Source: DYGX01 sp035325905 (GTDB taxonomy: Bacteria > Chloroflexota > Anaerolineae > Aggregatilineales > Aggregatilineaceae). Taken from it: DNA of 29,960 nucleotides. The position numbers and the translations under genes were made by a program. The stretch is taken from positions 1-29,960 of the forward strand of contig DAOKYY010000038.1 in NCBI GenBank assembly GCA_035325905.1, written 5' to 3'. Below, one piece after another: positions 14,419-22,417 of this stretch. The first letter of the stretch is position 1. Every line of letters starts with the position of its first letter. The notes under the pieces are model-generated. The model did not search any database, was not told the origin of the DNA, and saw nothing but the letters and a program-made list of their open reading frames with translations.

Positions 14419-14770
14419 ACAAGCGGCGAAGTACAGCGAAGTACAGCAAAAGTAGCTGAGAACAGCGAAGTGATGCATCACATTGAGCGAGCGCACGCGG
14501 CAGGTCGCAGGGCAAACCTCACCCTTTAACCCGCAGCCTTTTTCCCCTCTCCGCCAGTGTACAGCCAGCGGAGAGGGGCGGGGGTGAGGTTCGCGGCGGC
14601 GGGCCGAAATACCAAACACTTCGATAGTTCATGTGAATACAGCAAAAAAAGCAGCGAAGAACACCGAAACGTATCGCGGTATTCTCGCTGCTTTTGGCTG
14701 TTCTTAGTTGCTTCTTGCTGCTTCTGGCTACTTTTGGCTGCCTTTAGCTGCTTGTCGCTGCCCTCAGCTA
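14416..14770. repeat. Decamer-phased inverted repeat, element B, between convergent genes
   Basis: Element B spans the 349-nt gap between the protease and RNase J genes. The left arm (14416-14470) starts at the protease TAG and contains units such as CAGCGAAGTA, CAGCAAAAGT and CAGCGAAGTG. The right arm (14687-14770) ends at the RNase J stop; on the minus strand it reads TAGCTGAGGG, CAGCGACAAG, CAGCTAAAGG, CAGCCAAAAG, TAGCCAGAAG, CAGCAAGAAG and further units, in strict 10-bp register for at least eight repeats. A short third block (14639-14670, AGCAAAAAAAGCAGCGAAGA) forms a local hairpin with the right arm. The family is the same as element A. The middle holds an unrelated hairpin repeat at 14515-14591. 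Function unknown; a bidirectional terminator is the simplest reading. Confidence 0.75.
14515..14591. repeat. Nested hairpin repeat with CCCCTCTCC/GGAGAGGGG arms
   Basis: Outer arms AACCTCACCC (14515-14524) and GGGTGAGGTT (14582-14591) enclose inner arms CCCCTCTCCGC (14544-14554) and GCGGAGAGGGG (14568-14578) with a 13-nt loop. The 77-bp unit looks like a small dispersed intergenic repeat (REP- or MITE-like). It sits in the loop of element B, as if inserted there. No coding capacity is visible. Confidence 0.6.
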
Positions 14771-16387
14771 CACCTGGATGTACTGCGGCAACACGACCGG
14801 GCGAAGCTGCGTCTCGCGGTAGAAGAAGTCTTCCAGCGCGCGCTGGACGTTGCGCTCGCCGCGCCGGTACTGGCGCTTGATCTCCTGCCGCGCCGAGGCG
14901 AGCAGGTCGTCCGCGCCGTTGAGATAGACGAACCCCCGGCTGACGATCTGCGGCTCTCCGATCAGACGCTTGCCGGCGTCGATCGGGATCAGCGCGACGA
15001 TGAAGCCGTCTTGCGACAGGCGGCGGCGGTCGCGCATCACGATCTCGCCAATCTCGCCGATCAGCCGCCCATCGACCAGCACCTCGTCCACCGCGATCGG
15101 CTCCTCGGTCCAGGCGGTCTCGCCATCAGTTACCCACTGCGCGCCGTCCCGCAGGACGAACACGTTGTCGTCGGGCATCCCGGCCTCGGCGGCAAGCTGC
15201 GCATGCAGGTGCAGATGGCGCGCCTCGCCGTGCGCCGGGATCAGGTAGCGCGGCTTGACAGCTTCGATCATGGCGCGCATCTCGTCGCGGCTGCCGTGGC
15301 CGGAGACATGCACCGTCGCCATCGGGCCGTAGATCACGTTCGCGCCGCGCTCGAACAGCTTGTTGAGCATCTCGCCGACGGTTTCCTCATTGCCGGGGAT
15401 CGTGCCGCCAGAGATGATGATCAGGTCGCCGGAGCCGATCTTCAGGCTGCGGTGCAGGTCGTTCGCCATCTGGTTCAGGGCCGAGCGTGGCTCGCCCTGC
15501 GACCCGGTCGACAGAATCAGCATCTGCGACGGGGGGATGTGCGCTTCGACATCGACCAGCAGCCCGTCTGGCACGTCCAGGTAGCCCAGCTCGCGCGCCA
15601 GGTTGACGTTCTCGATCAGGCTGCGCCCGGTCAGCGCGACCTTGCGCCCGTACTTATGCGCCAGGTGCATGATCTCCTGCAAGCGCGCCAGCAGCGACGA
15701 GAAGGTGGCGATGATCACGCGCTGGTTCCCGGCCTGGCTGAGCAGACGATCAATCGTCTCGCCGACGACGCGCTCGGTCGGCGTGCGGCCGGGGCGGTCG
15801 GCGTTGGTGCTGTCGCCCAGCATAGCGAGCACGCCGCCCTGCGTCAGCGCCTGGAGCGTGTCCAGATCGGTCTTGTAGCCACCGGCAGGCGTCTCGTCCA
15901 GCTTGTAGTCGCCGGTGTGCACGATCGTGCCGACCGGCGTGTCGATCACGAACCCGACCGAGTCCGGGATCGAGTGCGCGACGGCGAACGGCGTCACGCG
16001 GAACGGCCCAAGCTGCACCGGCTGCCCCTGGGTTAGCGGCTGGAGCGCGGCGCGATCCAGCACGTTCTTCTCGCGAAGCTGGCGCTCGACCAGCCCCAGC
16101 GTCAGCGGCGTGCCGTAGATCGGCGCTTTGACGTGCCGCAGCAGGTAGGGCAGCGCCGCGATGTGATCCATGTGCGCGTGCGTCAGCACGATGCCGCGCA
16201 GGCGGTCCTGGTTCTGAATCACGTAGTTGTAGTCCGGCAGCACCAGGTCGATGCCGTACATGTCGCTCTCGGGGAACATTACCCCGCAGTCCACGACGAT
16301 CATATTGCGGCCGTACTCGTAGACGGTCATGTTCTTACCGATTTCCCCCAGGCCGCCGAGGGGGATGATACGTAGTTTCTGTGCCAT
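14768..16387 (-). CDS. rnj: Ribonuclease J
   Basis: A 539-residue RNase J, an endonuclease and 5'-3' exonuclease for RNA maturation and decay. The metallo-beta-lactamase domain shows GGLGEIGKNM (11-20), the zinc motif HAHMDH (70-75; the second and fourth positions vary from the common HGHEDH), VAHSIPDS and HTGDYK. The beta-CASP domain follows, with GDSTNADRPG, ATFSSLLARLQEI, STGSQGEP and SGHGSRDEM, then PAHGEARHL. The length is normal, and the C-terminal domain runs to RPVVLPQYIQV. The ATG at 16387 has AGGAAAG close upstream. It stands alone on the minus strand. The leader has a small hairpin at 16407-16423, and the stop codon lies at the end of repeat element B. Confidence 0.96.
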   Translation of the reverse strand: MAQKLRIIPLGGLGEIGKNMTVYEYGRNMIVVDCGVMFPESDMYGIDLVLPDYNYVIQNQDRLRGIVLTHAHMDHIAALPYLLRHVKAPIYGTPLTLGLVERQLREKNVLDRAALQPLTQGQPVQLGPFRVTPFAVAHSIPDSVGFVIDTPVGTIVHTGDYKLDETPAGGYKTDLDTLQALTQGGVLAMLGDSTNADRPGRTPTERVVGETIDRLLSQAGNQRVIIATFSSLLARLQEIMHLAHKYGRKVALTGRSLIENVNLARELGYLDVPDGLLVDVEAHIPPSQMLILSTGSQGEPRSALNQMANDLHRSLKIGSGDLIIISGGTIPGNEETVGEMLNKLFERGANVIYGPMATVHVSGHGSRDEMRAMIEAVKPRYLIPAHGEARHLHLHAQLAAEAGMPDDNVFVLRDGAQWVTDGETAWTEEPIAVDEVLVDGRLIGEIGEIVMRDRRRLSQDGFIVALIPIDAGKRLIGEPQIVSRGFVYLNGADDLLASARQEIKRQYRRGERNVQRALEDFFYRETQLRPVVLPQYIQV

Positions 16388-16761
16388 TACTTTCCTATGC
16401 TTTCCCGCCGTCCCGCGGACGGCTTAAAATCCACGAACGATACGCTTGAATAACACCAGTTGCATAACACCAGGAAGCCGCCAAACAGCAAGGTTGCAGG
16501 GCATGGCTCAGGCATCAGCCCGCCGTGTCTTCGACTTCGACACCCACTGCGCTGGTCAATAAAGGTGAACGCGAATGTGGTGAAAGAAGGGGAGGAGTGC
16601 TGGTTGCAGGTGTTTCATCGGGGATAAGTATAAAAAGAATGAACCAAATTGTCAATCCCGGCTTTTCGCGTTGCGCGGCGGTCCAGATCGCGGCTCGACG
16701 TTTCGGCGCGCTCCGATTACACTTGACGCGCGTCGTGTGCGGGAGAAGGCGAGGGCGAGCG
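16388..16761. promoter_or_regulatory. Divergent regulatory region between RNase J and the YdcZ-like gene
   Basis: A 374-nt gap with no convincing gene. It holds a 7-bp hairpin, GCCGTCC with GGACGGC (16407-16413 and 16417-16423), in the RNase J leader. A direct repeat ATAACACCAG occurs twice (16450-16459 and 16464-16473, 14 bp apart). A weak plus-strand promoter, TTGCAG (16604-16609) and TATAAA (16629-16634), has a long 19-bp spacer. Base composition from about 16560 to 16660 is clearly richer in A/T than the surroundings, as expected of a promoter region. Roles are inferred. Confidence 0.4.
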
Positions 16762-17208
16762 ATGAATGGTCTGGGGCAGATTCTACCGGTGCTGATGATC
16801 GGATTGCTGGGCGGGGTGGCGGTCGGCTTGCAAGGGCCGATCTCCGGCGCGATGAGCCAGCGCCTGGGGCCGGTGTCGAGCAGCCTGATCATTCACCTGG
16901 GCGGGGCGCTGGCGTCCGCCGCGCTGCTGCTGGCGCTCGGCGGGCAGGAGATTCGCGCCTGGCGCAGCGTGCCACGCCCCTACCTGCTGACCGGCGTCCT
17001 CGGGCTGTTCCTGTTCATTTCGCTCAATATCACGCTGCCGCGCATCGGGGCGGCCAACGCGACGGCGCTGCTGATCGCTGCCCAGCTTGTGCTGGCGCTG
17101 GTGATCGATCAAAACGGCTGGTTCGGCGTGCCGCCGCAGCCGGTCACGGCGACGCGGCTGCTCGGCGTGGCGCTGCTCTTCGCGGCGGGATATTTCCTAT
17201 CGCGCTAG
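16762..17208 (+). CDS. YdcZ/DUF606-type small membrane protein (DMT-like)
   Basis: A 148-residue, almost wholly hydrophobic protein of the DUF606 (YdcZ) type, related to one half of a drug/metabolite transporter. About five helices are visible, at roughly residues 4-26, 37-56, 71-90, 93-112 and 128-146. The N-terminal GLQGPISGAMSQRLGPVSSSLIIHLGGAL is typical: these proteins have a G/N-rich first helix and a conserved SS..H region. The frame is open upstream to 16525, but the ATG at 16762, preceded by a GAGGGCGAG run, starts at the first helix and matches the family length near 150. Substrate and direction of transport are unknown. It is monocistronic and ends at a strong terminator. Confidence 0.8.
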   Translation: MNGLGQILPVLMIGLLGGVAVGLQGPISGAMSQRLGPVSSSLIIHLGGALASAALLLALGGQEIRAWRSVPRPYLLTGVLGLFLFISLNITLPRIGAANATALLIAAQLVLALVIDQNGWFGVPPQPVTATRLLGVALLFAAGYFLSR

Positions 17209-17232
17209 TTTGTTGGGAGCTACGGACAGACG

Positions 17233-17261
17233 ACCGGGGAGATCAAGACGATCTCCCCGGT
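17233..17261. terminator. Terminator between the YdcZ-like gene and the sugar operon end
   Basis: A perfect 12-bp stem, ACCGGGGAGATC (17233-17244) with GATCTCCCCGGT (17250-17261), has a 5-nt loop and is followed on the plus strand by GTGTTTTGG. It lies between convergent genes, so it can serve both, although the T-rich tail is on the plus side only. Confidence 0.75.
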
Positions 17262-17287
17262 GTGTTTTGGTGCGAAAGGCTCGCGTG

Positions 17288-18484
17288 TCAGTAGCGGATG
17301 TCCACCAGCCGCCCGGACTGCGCCGACTCGACGATCGCGTCGCAGATGACCGCGTTGCGATAGCCGTCCTCGAACGTCGCGCCATAGGGCGCCACGCTCT
17401 TGTCGTTGACGATCGCGTCGAAGAAGTGGTGGAACTCGTGGATGAAACTGTGCTCCCAGCCGATGATGTGCCCGTGCGGCCACCAGTTCGACCAGTAGGG
17501 ATGGAAGCCCTCGGTGATCAGCGCGTTGTGGAAACCGCGCGTCTCGCGCGGCTCGTCGCCCTTCCAGAACACATTGAGTTCGTTCAGCCGTTCCAGGTTG
17601 AACTCGATGGACCCGTTTTCGCAGTTGATCTCGAAGCGGTTGTAGTTCTTGCGGCCCTGCGCGAAGCGCGACGCCTCGAACGTGCCGAGCGCGCCGTTCT
17701 CGAACTCGACCAGCGCCGTGAAAGCGTCGTCCACGTCGGATGTGACCATTGGGCTGCCGGGGCCGCCGGAGGGGCGCGCGCTGATCCAGTTCTGCGTCCG
17801 GCCCATGACGGTGATCGGCTCGCCGACGAGGAAGCGCGCCAGGTCGATGATGTGCGAGCCGAGGTCGCCCAGCGCGCCGCTGCCCGCCGGGCCTTTCTGG
17901 AAGCGCCAGCTTGTCGCCATCGCAGGGTCCATGCCCCATTCCTGGAGATACACCGCGCGCCAGTGGTAGACGCGGCCCAGCGCGCCGCTTTCCAGCAGCT
18001 TGCGGGCCTGGACGATGGCCGGGACAAAGCGATAGTTGAAGGCGACCATGTGCTTGACGCCCGCTTTTTCCACCGCGTCGAGCATGGATTTGGCTTCTTC
18101 AGCGCTGCGCGCCAGCGGCTTTTCGCAGAAGACGTGCTTGCCCGCCTCGGCGGCGGCGATGGACGGCTCGGCGTGCGCGTCGTTCGGGCCGCCGTTGTCG
18201 AAGACCTGCACGTCCGGGTCGGCGATGAGCTGGCGCCAGTCCGTGTAGTATTTCCCGTACCCATAGCGCCGCGCCGCTTCGCGCACGGCGTCTTCATTTC
18301 GCCCGGCGACCGCCACCAGGCGCGGGATCGCGACCGGCGGATAGATCATGTAGGGCAGCGTCTTGAAGGCGTTGGCGTGGGCCTTGCCCATGAAGGCGTA
18401 GCCCAGCATCCCGATTCCGATTGTAGGCGCTTCGCCTGCGGCGCGTGCGCCCGCCATGCTGGTGAAACCGACTTCCTCGGACAT
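17288..18484 (-). CDS. Gfo/Idh/MocA family oxidoreductase (EKP motif intact)
   Basis: A 398-residue NAD(P)-dependent oxidoreductase, last gene of the long sugar operon. The N-terminal Rossmann fold is seen in GIGMLGYAFMGKAHANAF (about 22-39). The catalytic motif FCEKPLARS with the conserved lysine follows near residue 120, then AFNYRFVPA and the second conserved lysine/histidine region GSGALGDLGSHIIDLARFLVG. Members oxidise ring hydroxyls of sugars, sugar acids or inositols, or work in the reducing direction. The ATG at 18484 has an AGGAG just upstream and lies 9 nt after the isomerase stop, so the two are coupled. The insertion of about 20 residues before the second motif (HWRAVYLQEWGMDP) is common in glycoside-oxidising members. 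Substrate unknown. Confidence 0.9.
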   Translation of the reverse strand: MSEEVGFTSMAGARAAGEAPTIGIGMLGYAFMGKAHANAFKTLPYMIYPPVAIPRLVAVAGRNEDAVREAARRYGYGKYYTDWRQLIADPDVQVFDNGGPNDAHAEPSIAAAEAGKHVFCEKPLARSAEEAKSMLDAVEKAGVKHMVAFNYRFVPAIVQARKLLESGALGRVYHWRAVYLQEWGMDPAMATSWRFQKGPAGSGALGDLGSHIIDLARFLVGEPITVMGRTQNWISARPSGGPGSPMVTSDVDDAFTALVEFENGALGTFEASRFAQGRKNYNRFEINCENGSIEFNLERLNELNVFWKGDEPRETRGFHNALITEGFHPYWSNWWPHGHIIGWEHSFIHEFHHFFDAIVNDKSVAPYGATFEDGYRNAVICDAIVESAQSGRLVDIRY

Positions 18485-18493
18485 AGGTTGCTC

Positions 18494-19498
18494 CTACTCC
18501 TTCGAGGCGAACGCCGCGTCGAACGCCACGTCCGACGGCGTGAGGTCCAGGCGGCGCACCAGTTGCACCGCCTCGATCGCGCCCTGCTCGCGGTTCATGT
18601 TGGTGTCTTCCCACTCGACCGAGAGCGGCCCCTGGTACCCGACGCGGTTGAGCGCGCGGAAGACCTTCTCGAACGGCACGCCGCCGCGCCCCGGCGAGAC
18701 GAAGTCCCAGCCGCGCCGGTGATCGCCAAACGGCAGGTGCGACGACAGAATGCCGTTGCGCCCGTTGAGGACGTGCACGGACTCCTTGACGTGCATGTGA
18801 TAGATGCGATCGGCAAACTCATAGATGAAATCGACCGGGTCCACCATCTGCCAGTAGAGGTGGCTGGGGTCGAAGTTGATGCCGAACGCCGGGCGACGGC
18901 CAATCGCCTCTAGCGTGCGCTGCGTCGTCCAGAAGTCGTAGGCGATCTCGGAGGGGTGGACTTCCAGCGCGTACTTGACGCCGACCTCGTCGAACACGTC
19001 GAGAATCGGGTTCCAGCGGTCGGCGAAGTCCTGATAGCCCGCCTCGATCATACCGGGCGGGACGGGCGGGAACCCGGCCAGCACGTGCCAGACGCTCGAT
19101 CCGACGAAGCCGTTGACGACCTTGACGCCGAACTTGGCGGCGGCGCGGGCGGTGTTCTTGACCTCTTCGGCGCAGCGCTGGCGCACGCCTTCGGGGTCGC
19201 CATCGCCCCACAGCCGCGACGGGAGGATACCTTTGTGCCGCTCGTCGATCGGGTGATCGCCAACGCACTGGCCGACCAGATGGGTGCTGATCGCCCAGCA
19301 TTTCAGGCCGTGCCGGTTGAGGATGTCCCAGCGCGACTGGACGTAGGCGTCATTCTCGAGCGCCTTATCGACCTCAAAGTGATCGCCCCAGCAGGCCAGC
19401 TCCAGGCCGTCGTAACCGAAGCTGGCGGCCTTTTCCGCGATGACTTCGAAGGGCAGGTCGGCCCACTGCCCGGTAAAAAGTGTCACTGGACGTGCCAT
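18494..19498 (-). CDS. Sugar isomerase/epimerase-like TIM-barrel protein
   Basis: A 334-residue protein of the xylose isomerase-like TIM-barrel (AP endonuclease 2) superfamily. The ATG at 19498 is chosen because AGGAGGTTGGAG lies directly upstream and the strand-1 segment VTLFTGQW follows at once; the frame is open 13 residues further. Likely metal ligands appear in order: E in ALEVHPSEIAYD, D and H in INFDPSHLYWQ, H in YHMHVKES, and E in LSVEWED. These proteins isomerise, epimerise or perform elimination on sugars and 3-keto sugars. Pairing with a Gfo/Idh/MocA protein 9 nt downstream suggests sequential steps on one substrate. No phosphate-specific motif can be read, so a free sugar or glycoside is as likely as a phosphate ester. 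Confidence 0.85.
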   Translation of the reverse strand: MARPVTLFTGQWADLPFEVIAEKAASFGYDGLELACWGDHFEVDKALENDAYVQSRWDILNRHGLKCWAISTHLVGQCVGDHPIDERHKGILPSRLWGDGDPEGVRQRCAEEVKNTARAAAKFGVKVVNGFVGSSVWHVLAGFPPVPPGMIEAGYQDFADRWNPILDVFDEVGVKYALEVHPSEIAYDFWTTQRTLEAIGRRPAFGINFDPSHLYWQMVDPVDFIYEFADRIYHMHVKESVHVLNGRNGILSSHLPFGDHRRGWDFVSPGRGGVPFEKVFRALNRVGYQGPLSVEWEDTNMNREQGAIEAVQLVRRLDLTPSDVAFDAAFASKE

Positions 19499-19597
19499 CA
19501 GTGCTCCAACCTCCTGTGTAACATGCTTTCCACACAAAAACTTCGCGACACCTTGCGCGGATTCTAATCGACCCGCGCGAACGGCGCCTGCGCGCGC

Positions 19598-20362
19598 TCA
19601 ATCGGCGCGCAGCCCGGAGACTTCGACCGGGCCGGTCGTGACCTCTTCGGCGGGCAGGCTGATGTCCGGGCGGGTCGTCGAGACGGCTTCGCGCGTAGCG
19701 AAGTAGACAATCGCGCCGGGCAGCAGGCTGATCAGCGCGAAGACCGGCGCCTGATTGGTGCGATGCTCCGATTGAGCTTCTTCCGCGGTGGCGGCGCGTT
19801 CCTCCTCGGTCATCATCAGGTCCCACACCTGGCGGCGGACGCCATACGGCTCGGCCGGGCGCGCGTCCACGATCAGCCCGATCGCCAGCGCAGCCCACAG
19901 TACGCCCCCCGCGACCAGCCCGATCAGGTGCGCGCGCCGCTCCAGAGGCGGCATCAGCCGGCTGCCGGCGGTGCTCATCGGCGTGACGTGGCTCCAGATC
20001 AGGAAAGCCAGCGTCGAGAGCAGCAGGAGCAGGAAGCCGTACTCGTAGGCGAAGATTTTCCAGCCCTGGAACAGCGCGACGACGCCGAGCACAATCCCCG
20101 CGATGATCAGCCCTTCGATCGGGCGGTACGAACGCTCTGGCACACGCCCGTGCAGCGCCAGCGCGATGGCGACGATCACGAAGATAAACGCCAGCACAAT
20201 CGAGACGAACACCGCGACGAAGGGGATCGCCTTGATCAGCACCTCGTCGCGCTGCTCCTGCGACATGCCCTCGTTGGTATACAGCGCAAACGCGCCTCCG
20301 AACGCCAGCACCAGGATGATCGCGATCGCAAATCCTCTGGCGGGCCGGATCAATCTTTTCAT
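19598..20362 (-). CDS. Six-helix membrane protein of unknown function
   Basis: A 254-residue integral membrane protein that I do not recognise. Hydrophobic segments are at about 11-28, 44-70, 83-99, 106-124, 145-165 and 205-222. A charged stretch (MMTEEERAATAEEAQSEHRT, about 183-202) lies between the last two helices, and the tail after 225 is soluble. There is no ABC permease EAA loop and no obvious catalytic motif. It is inside the sugar operon, 42 nt after one Gfo/Idh/MocA gene and 99 nt before the isomerase gene. An accessory role in transport or membrane attachment of the pathway is possible, but this rests only on position. Composition resembles its neighbours, so recent transfer is not suggested. 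Confidence 0.75.
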   Translation of the reverse strand: MKRLIRPARGFAIAIILVLAFGGAFALYTNEGMSQEQRDEVLIKAIPFVAVFVSIVLAFIFVIVAIALALHGRVPERSYRPIEGLIIAGIVLGVVALFQGWKIFAYEYGFLLLLLSTLAFLIWSHVTPMSTAGSRLMPPLERRAHLIGLVAGGVLWAALAIGLIVDARPAEPYGVRRQVWDLMMTEEERAATAEEAQSEHRTNQAPVFALISLLPGAIVYFATREAVSTTRPDISLPAEEVTTGPVEVSGLRAD

Positions 20363-20404
20363 ACGTGCGCCCCTTTCCGCGCAACCCTGGCGCGCGGCAA
20401 CCGG

Positions 20405-21523
20405 CTAGGACGAGAACGTGAACGACGGCAGGCCGATGCGCTCCCCGCCGCGCAGCGCGGACTCGTGCGCCAGGATGCCGACGGCCGTCCAGTTGGCCGA
20501 CTGGCGCGCGTTCGGGAACGGATCGCGGTCCTCGACGATGCTCATGATGAACTCGTGCGCCAGGTGCGGGTGCGATCCGCCGTGCCCCGACCCCTGGATG
20601 AACGAGAGGTGCTGCTGCTCGCCGCCGTATACGTGCTTGGTCGTGAAACGCTGGATCGGCTCCGGCAGCAGGTGCGCGTAGTCGAGCACGCTGACGCGGT
20701 GCGGAATCTCGCCGATGTGCACCACCGGCGGCTCGTGCTCGATCAGCGACCACTCGAACGACATCTTGCTGCCGTAGGCGTCGAAGCTCTCACGGTACTG
20801 GCGCGCGGTGTTGAACAGCGAGCGCATCACTTCGGCCACCACGTCCGAGTCGCGCAGCTGGATATGCGCGCTTTCGACGGCGAACGGCGAGTTGTACTTA
20901 GGGATCAGGTGCTCCTGGATGCGGCCTGAGCCGAAGCAGGCGACCGTTTCGGCGTCCTTGCGCGCCAGCGCGAGACATGGGCTGACGACGTGCGTCGCGT
21001 AATGCATCGGCGGCAGCCCTTCCCAGTAGCCCGGCCAGCCGAGCATCTCCTGCTGGTGCGTGGCGCGCAGATATTGCAGCCGGCCGAGCTTGCCGGTCTC
21101 GTACAGCTCCTTGACGTACAGGAACTCGCGCGAGTAGACGACGGTTTCCGCCATCATGTACTTCTTGCCGGACTCCTCCTGCGCCTGGACGATCTGTTCT
21201 AGCTCCTCAATCGAGGTGGCCGCCGGGACGGTGCAGGCGACGTGCTTGCCGGCGCGCAGCCCCGCGATGCTCATTTGCGCGTGTTCGTGGATCGGCGTGT
21301 TGATATGCACCGCGTCCACCTTCGGGTCGGCCAGAACCTGCTCGTAGTCCGTATAGCGCGCCTCGACGCCGAAGCTGTCGCCGACCTGGTGCAGGCGGCT
21401 CTCGGTGCGCTGGCAGATCGCGTACATGTTGGCGTGGGGATGGTGCTGGTAGATTGGGATGAACTCCGCGCCGAACCCCAGGCCGATGATCGCGATGTTG
21501 ACTTTCTTCTCAGCCATACTCAT
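20405..21523 (-). CDS. Gfo/Idh/MocA family protein lacking the EKP lysine
   Basis: A 372-residue member of the family. The Rossmann fold is clear (IAIIGLGFGAEFIPIYQHHP, about 10-29). Where the catalytic EKP triplet is expected, the sequence reads HVACTVPAATS: by alignment with the CEKP of the second family member in this operon, glutamate is T98 and lysine V99. The pathway lysine is therefore absent. The following region has ETVVYSREF instead of the common NYRF-type motif, and MHYATHVVSPCLAL contains H residues that could replace it. It may oxidise a substrate by a different mechanism or be a non-redox partner. Two starts are possible, 21523 and 21517; AGGAG 5 nt before the first favours it. 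The gap to the preceding epimerase gene is 33 nt. Confidence 0.85.
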   Translation of the reverse strand: MSMAEKKVNIAIIGLGFGAEFIPIYQHHPHANMYAICQRTESRLHQVGDSFGVEARYTDYEQVLADPKVDAVHINTPIHEHAQMSIAGLRAGKHVACTVPAATSIEELEQIVQAQEESGKKYMMAETVVYSREFLYVKELYETGKLGRLQYLRATHQQEMLGWPGYWEGLPPMHYATHVVSPCLALARKDAETVACFGSGRIQEHLIPKYNSPFAVESAHIQLRDSDVVAEVMRSLFNTARQYRESFDAYGSKMSFEWSLIEHEPPVVHIGEIPHRVSVLDYAHLLPEPIQRFTTKHVYGGEQQHLSFIQGSGHGGSHPHLAHEFIMSIVEDRDPFPNARQSANWTAVGILAHESALRGGERIGLPSFTFSS

Positions 21524-21556
21524 TGCTCCTGTGCGTTAAAGAACCCGTGCCATGGC

Positions 21557-22405
21557 CTAAGCCAGCAGCCGCTTCAAGAACGACAGCCCTTCGCTGGCGA
21601 GCGCGTCCTGGCTGGCGGCCAGCGGGCGCCAGATCGCGGCGGCGCGCGCGATGCTCTTGACCTGGTCGGTGAACGACTCGATCACGACCGGGCCGTCGTA
21701 GCCGACCGCCTTCAGCCCGGCGGCGACATCCTGCCACGGGACATGCCCCGACCCCGGCGCGCCGCGATCGTTTTCGCAGGCGTGGAAGTGGCGCAGGCGC
21801 GGGCCGGCGGCGCGGATCGCGTCGCCCAGCGAGGACTCCTCGATGTTCATGTGGAAGGTGTCGAGCATGATCTGGCAGGACGGGTGATCCACCCGGTCGA
21901 TGACCTCGATGGCCTGTTGCGCCAGGTTGATGAAGCTGGTCTCGAAGCGGTTGAGCGGCTCGACGCACAGCACCACGCCGCGATCGCCCGCGTAGGCCGC
22001 CAGCTTGCCAAGCTGCTCGACCAGCAGGTCAGTGTCACGCGCGCGCTCGCCGGCGGTCATCTGCCAGGTGCGGCCCACCGCCGAGTAGAGCGGCCCGGCG
22101 ACGTTCGTCCCGCCAAGCTGCTGCGCCACGTCGATCGCGGTCCGCAGGTAGGCCATGCCGTTGTCGCGGATCGCGCTGTCGGGGTGGATCAGGTCGCGGT
22201 CCGGCCCCATCGCCGCGCAGACGCTCACGCCCAGGCCCAGGTCGCGGATCATCGGCGCAGCGCGCTTGGCGTCGATCAGCGCCGGGTCTTCCAACGGGAC
22301 CTCGAACCACTCCGCGCCCAGCGAGGCCGCCAGCGGCGCGAGTCGCGCGATCTCGTCTGTGGTGAGGGGTGAGACCCAAATCCAGGAATTCACACCAAAT
22401 TTCAT
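21557..22405 (-). CDS. D-tagatose/D-psicose 3-epimerase-like TIM-barrel protein
   Basis: A 282-residue TIM-barrel epimerase, close in length and motifs to D-tagatose/D-psicose (allulose) 3-epimerases, which invert C3 of free ketohexoses with a divalent metal. Metal ligands and acid/base residues are readable: EPLNRFET (first glutamate), LDTFHMNIEE (aspartate and histidine), HFHACENDRGAPGSGHVPW (histidine), and VVIESF (second glutamate). The N-terminus MKFGVNSWIW is a typical first strand. AGGAGG is 8 nt upstream of the ATG. The gene follows the transporter ATPases after 86 nt and leads the catabolic half of the operon. A hydroxypyruvate isomerase or inosose isomerase activity is the main alternative. 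Confidence 0.87.
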   Translation of the reverse strand: MKFGVNSWIWVSPLTTDEIARLAPLAASLGAEWFEVPLEDPALIDAKRAAPMIRDLGLGVSVCAAMGPDRDLIHPDSAIRDNGMAYLRTAIDVAQQLGGTNVAGPLYSAVGRTWQMTAGERARDTDLLVEQLGKLAAYAGDRGVVLCVEPLNRFETSFINLAQQAIEVIDRVDHPSCQIMLDTFHMNIEESSLGDAIRAAGPRLRHFHACENDRGAPGSGHVPWQDVAAGLKAVGYDGPVVIESFTDQVKSIARAAAIWRPLAASQDALASEGLSFLKRLLA

Positions 22406-22417
22406 CGGACTTCCTCC

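Noticed and set aside
14708..16036. A long plus-strand frame opposite RNase J
   Set aside because: It starts inside the decamer repeat and has no recognisable features; the RNase J frame is unmistakable.
16515..16892. A possible small minus-strand gene overlapping the YdcZ-like gene
   Set aside because: It overlaps the YdcZ coding region in antisense, has proline/arginine-rich content and no ribosome site.
17210..18913. A long open plus-strand frame opposite the Gfo/Idh/MocA and isomerase genes
   Set aside because: Low-complexity R/A/V/D composition and no motifs; the minus-strand genes have conserved catalytic motifs and ribosome sites.
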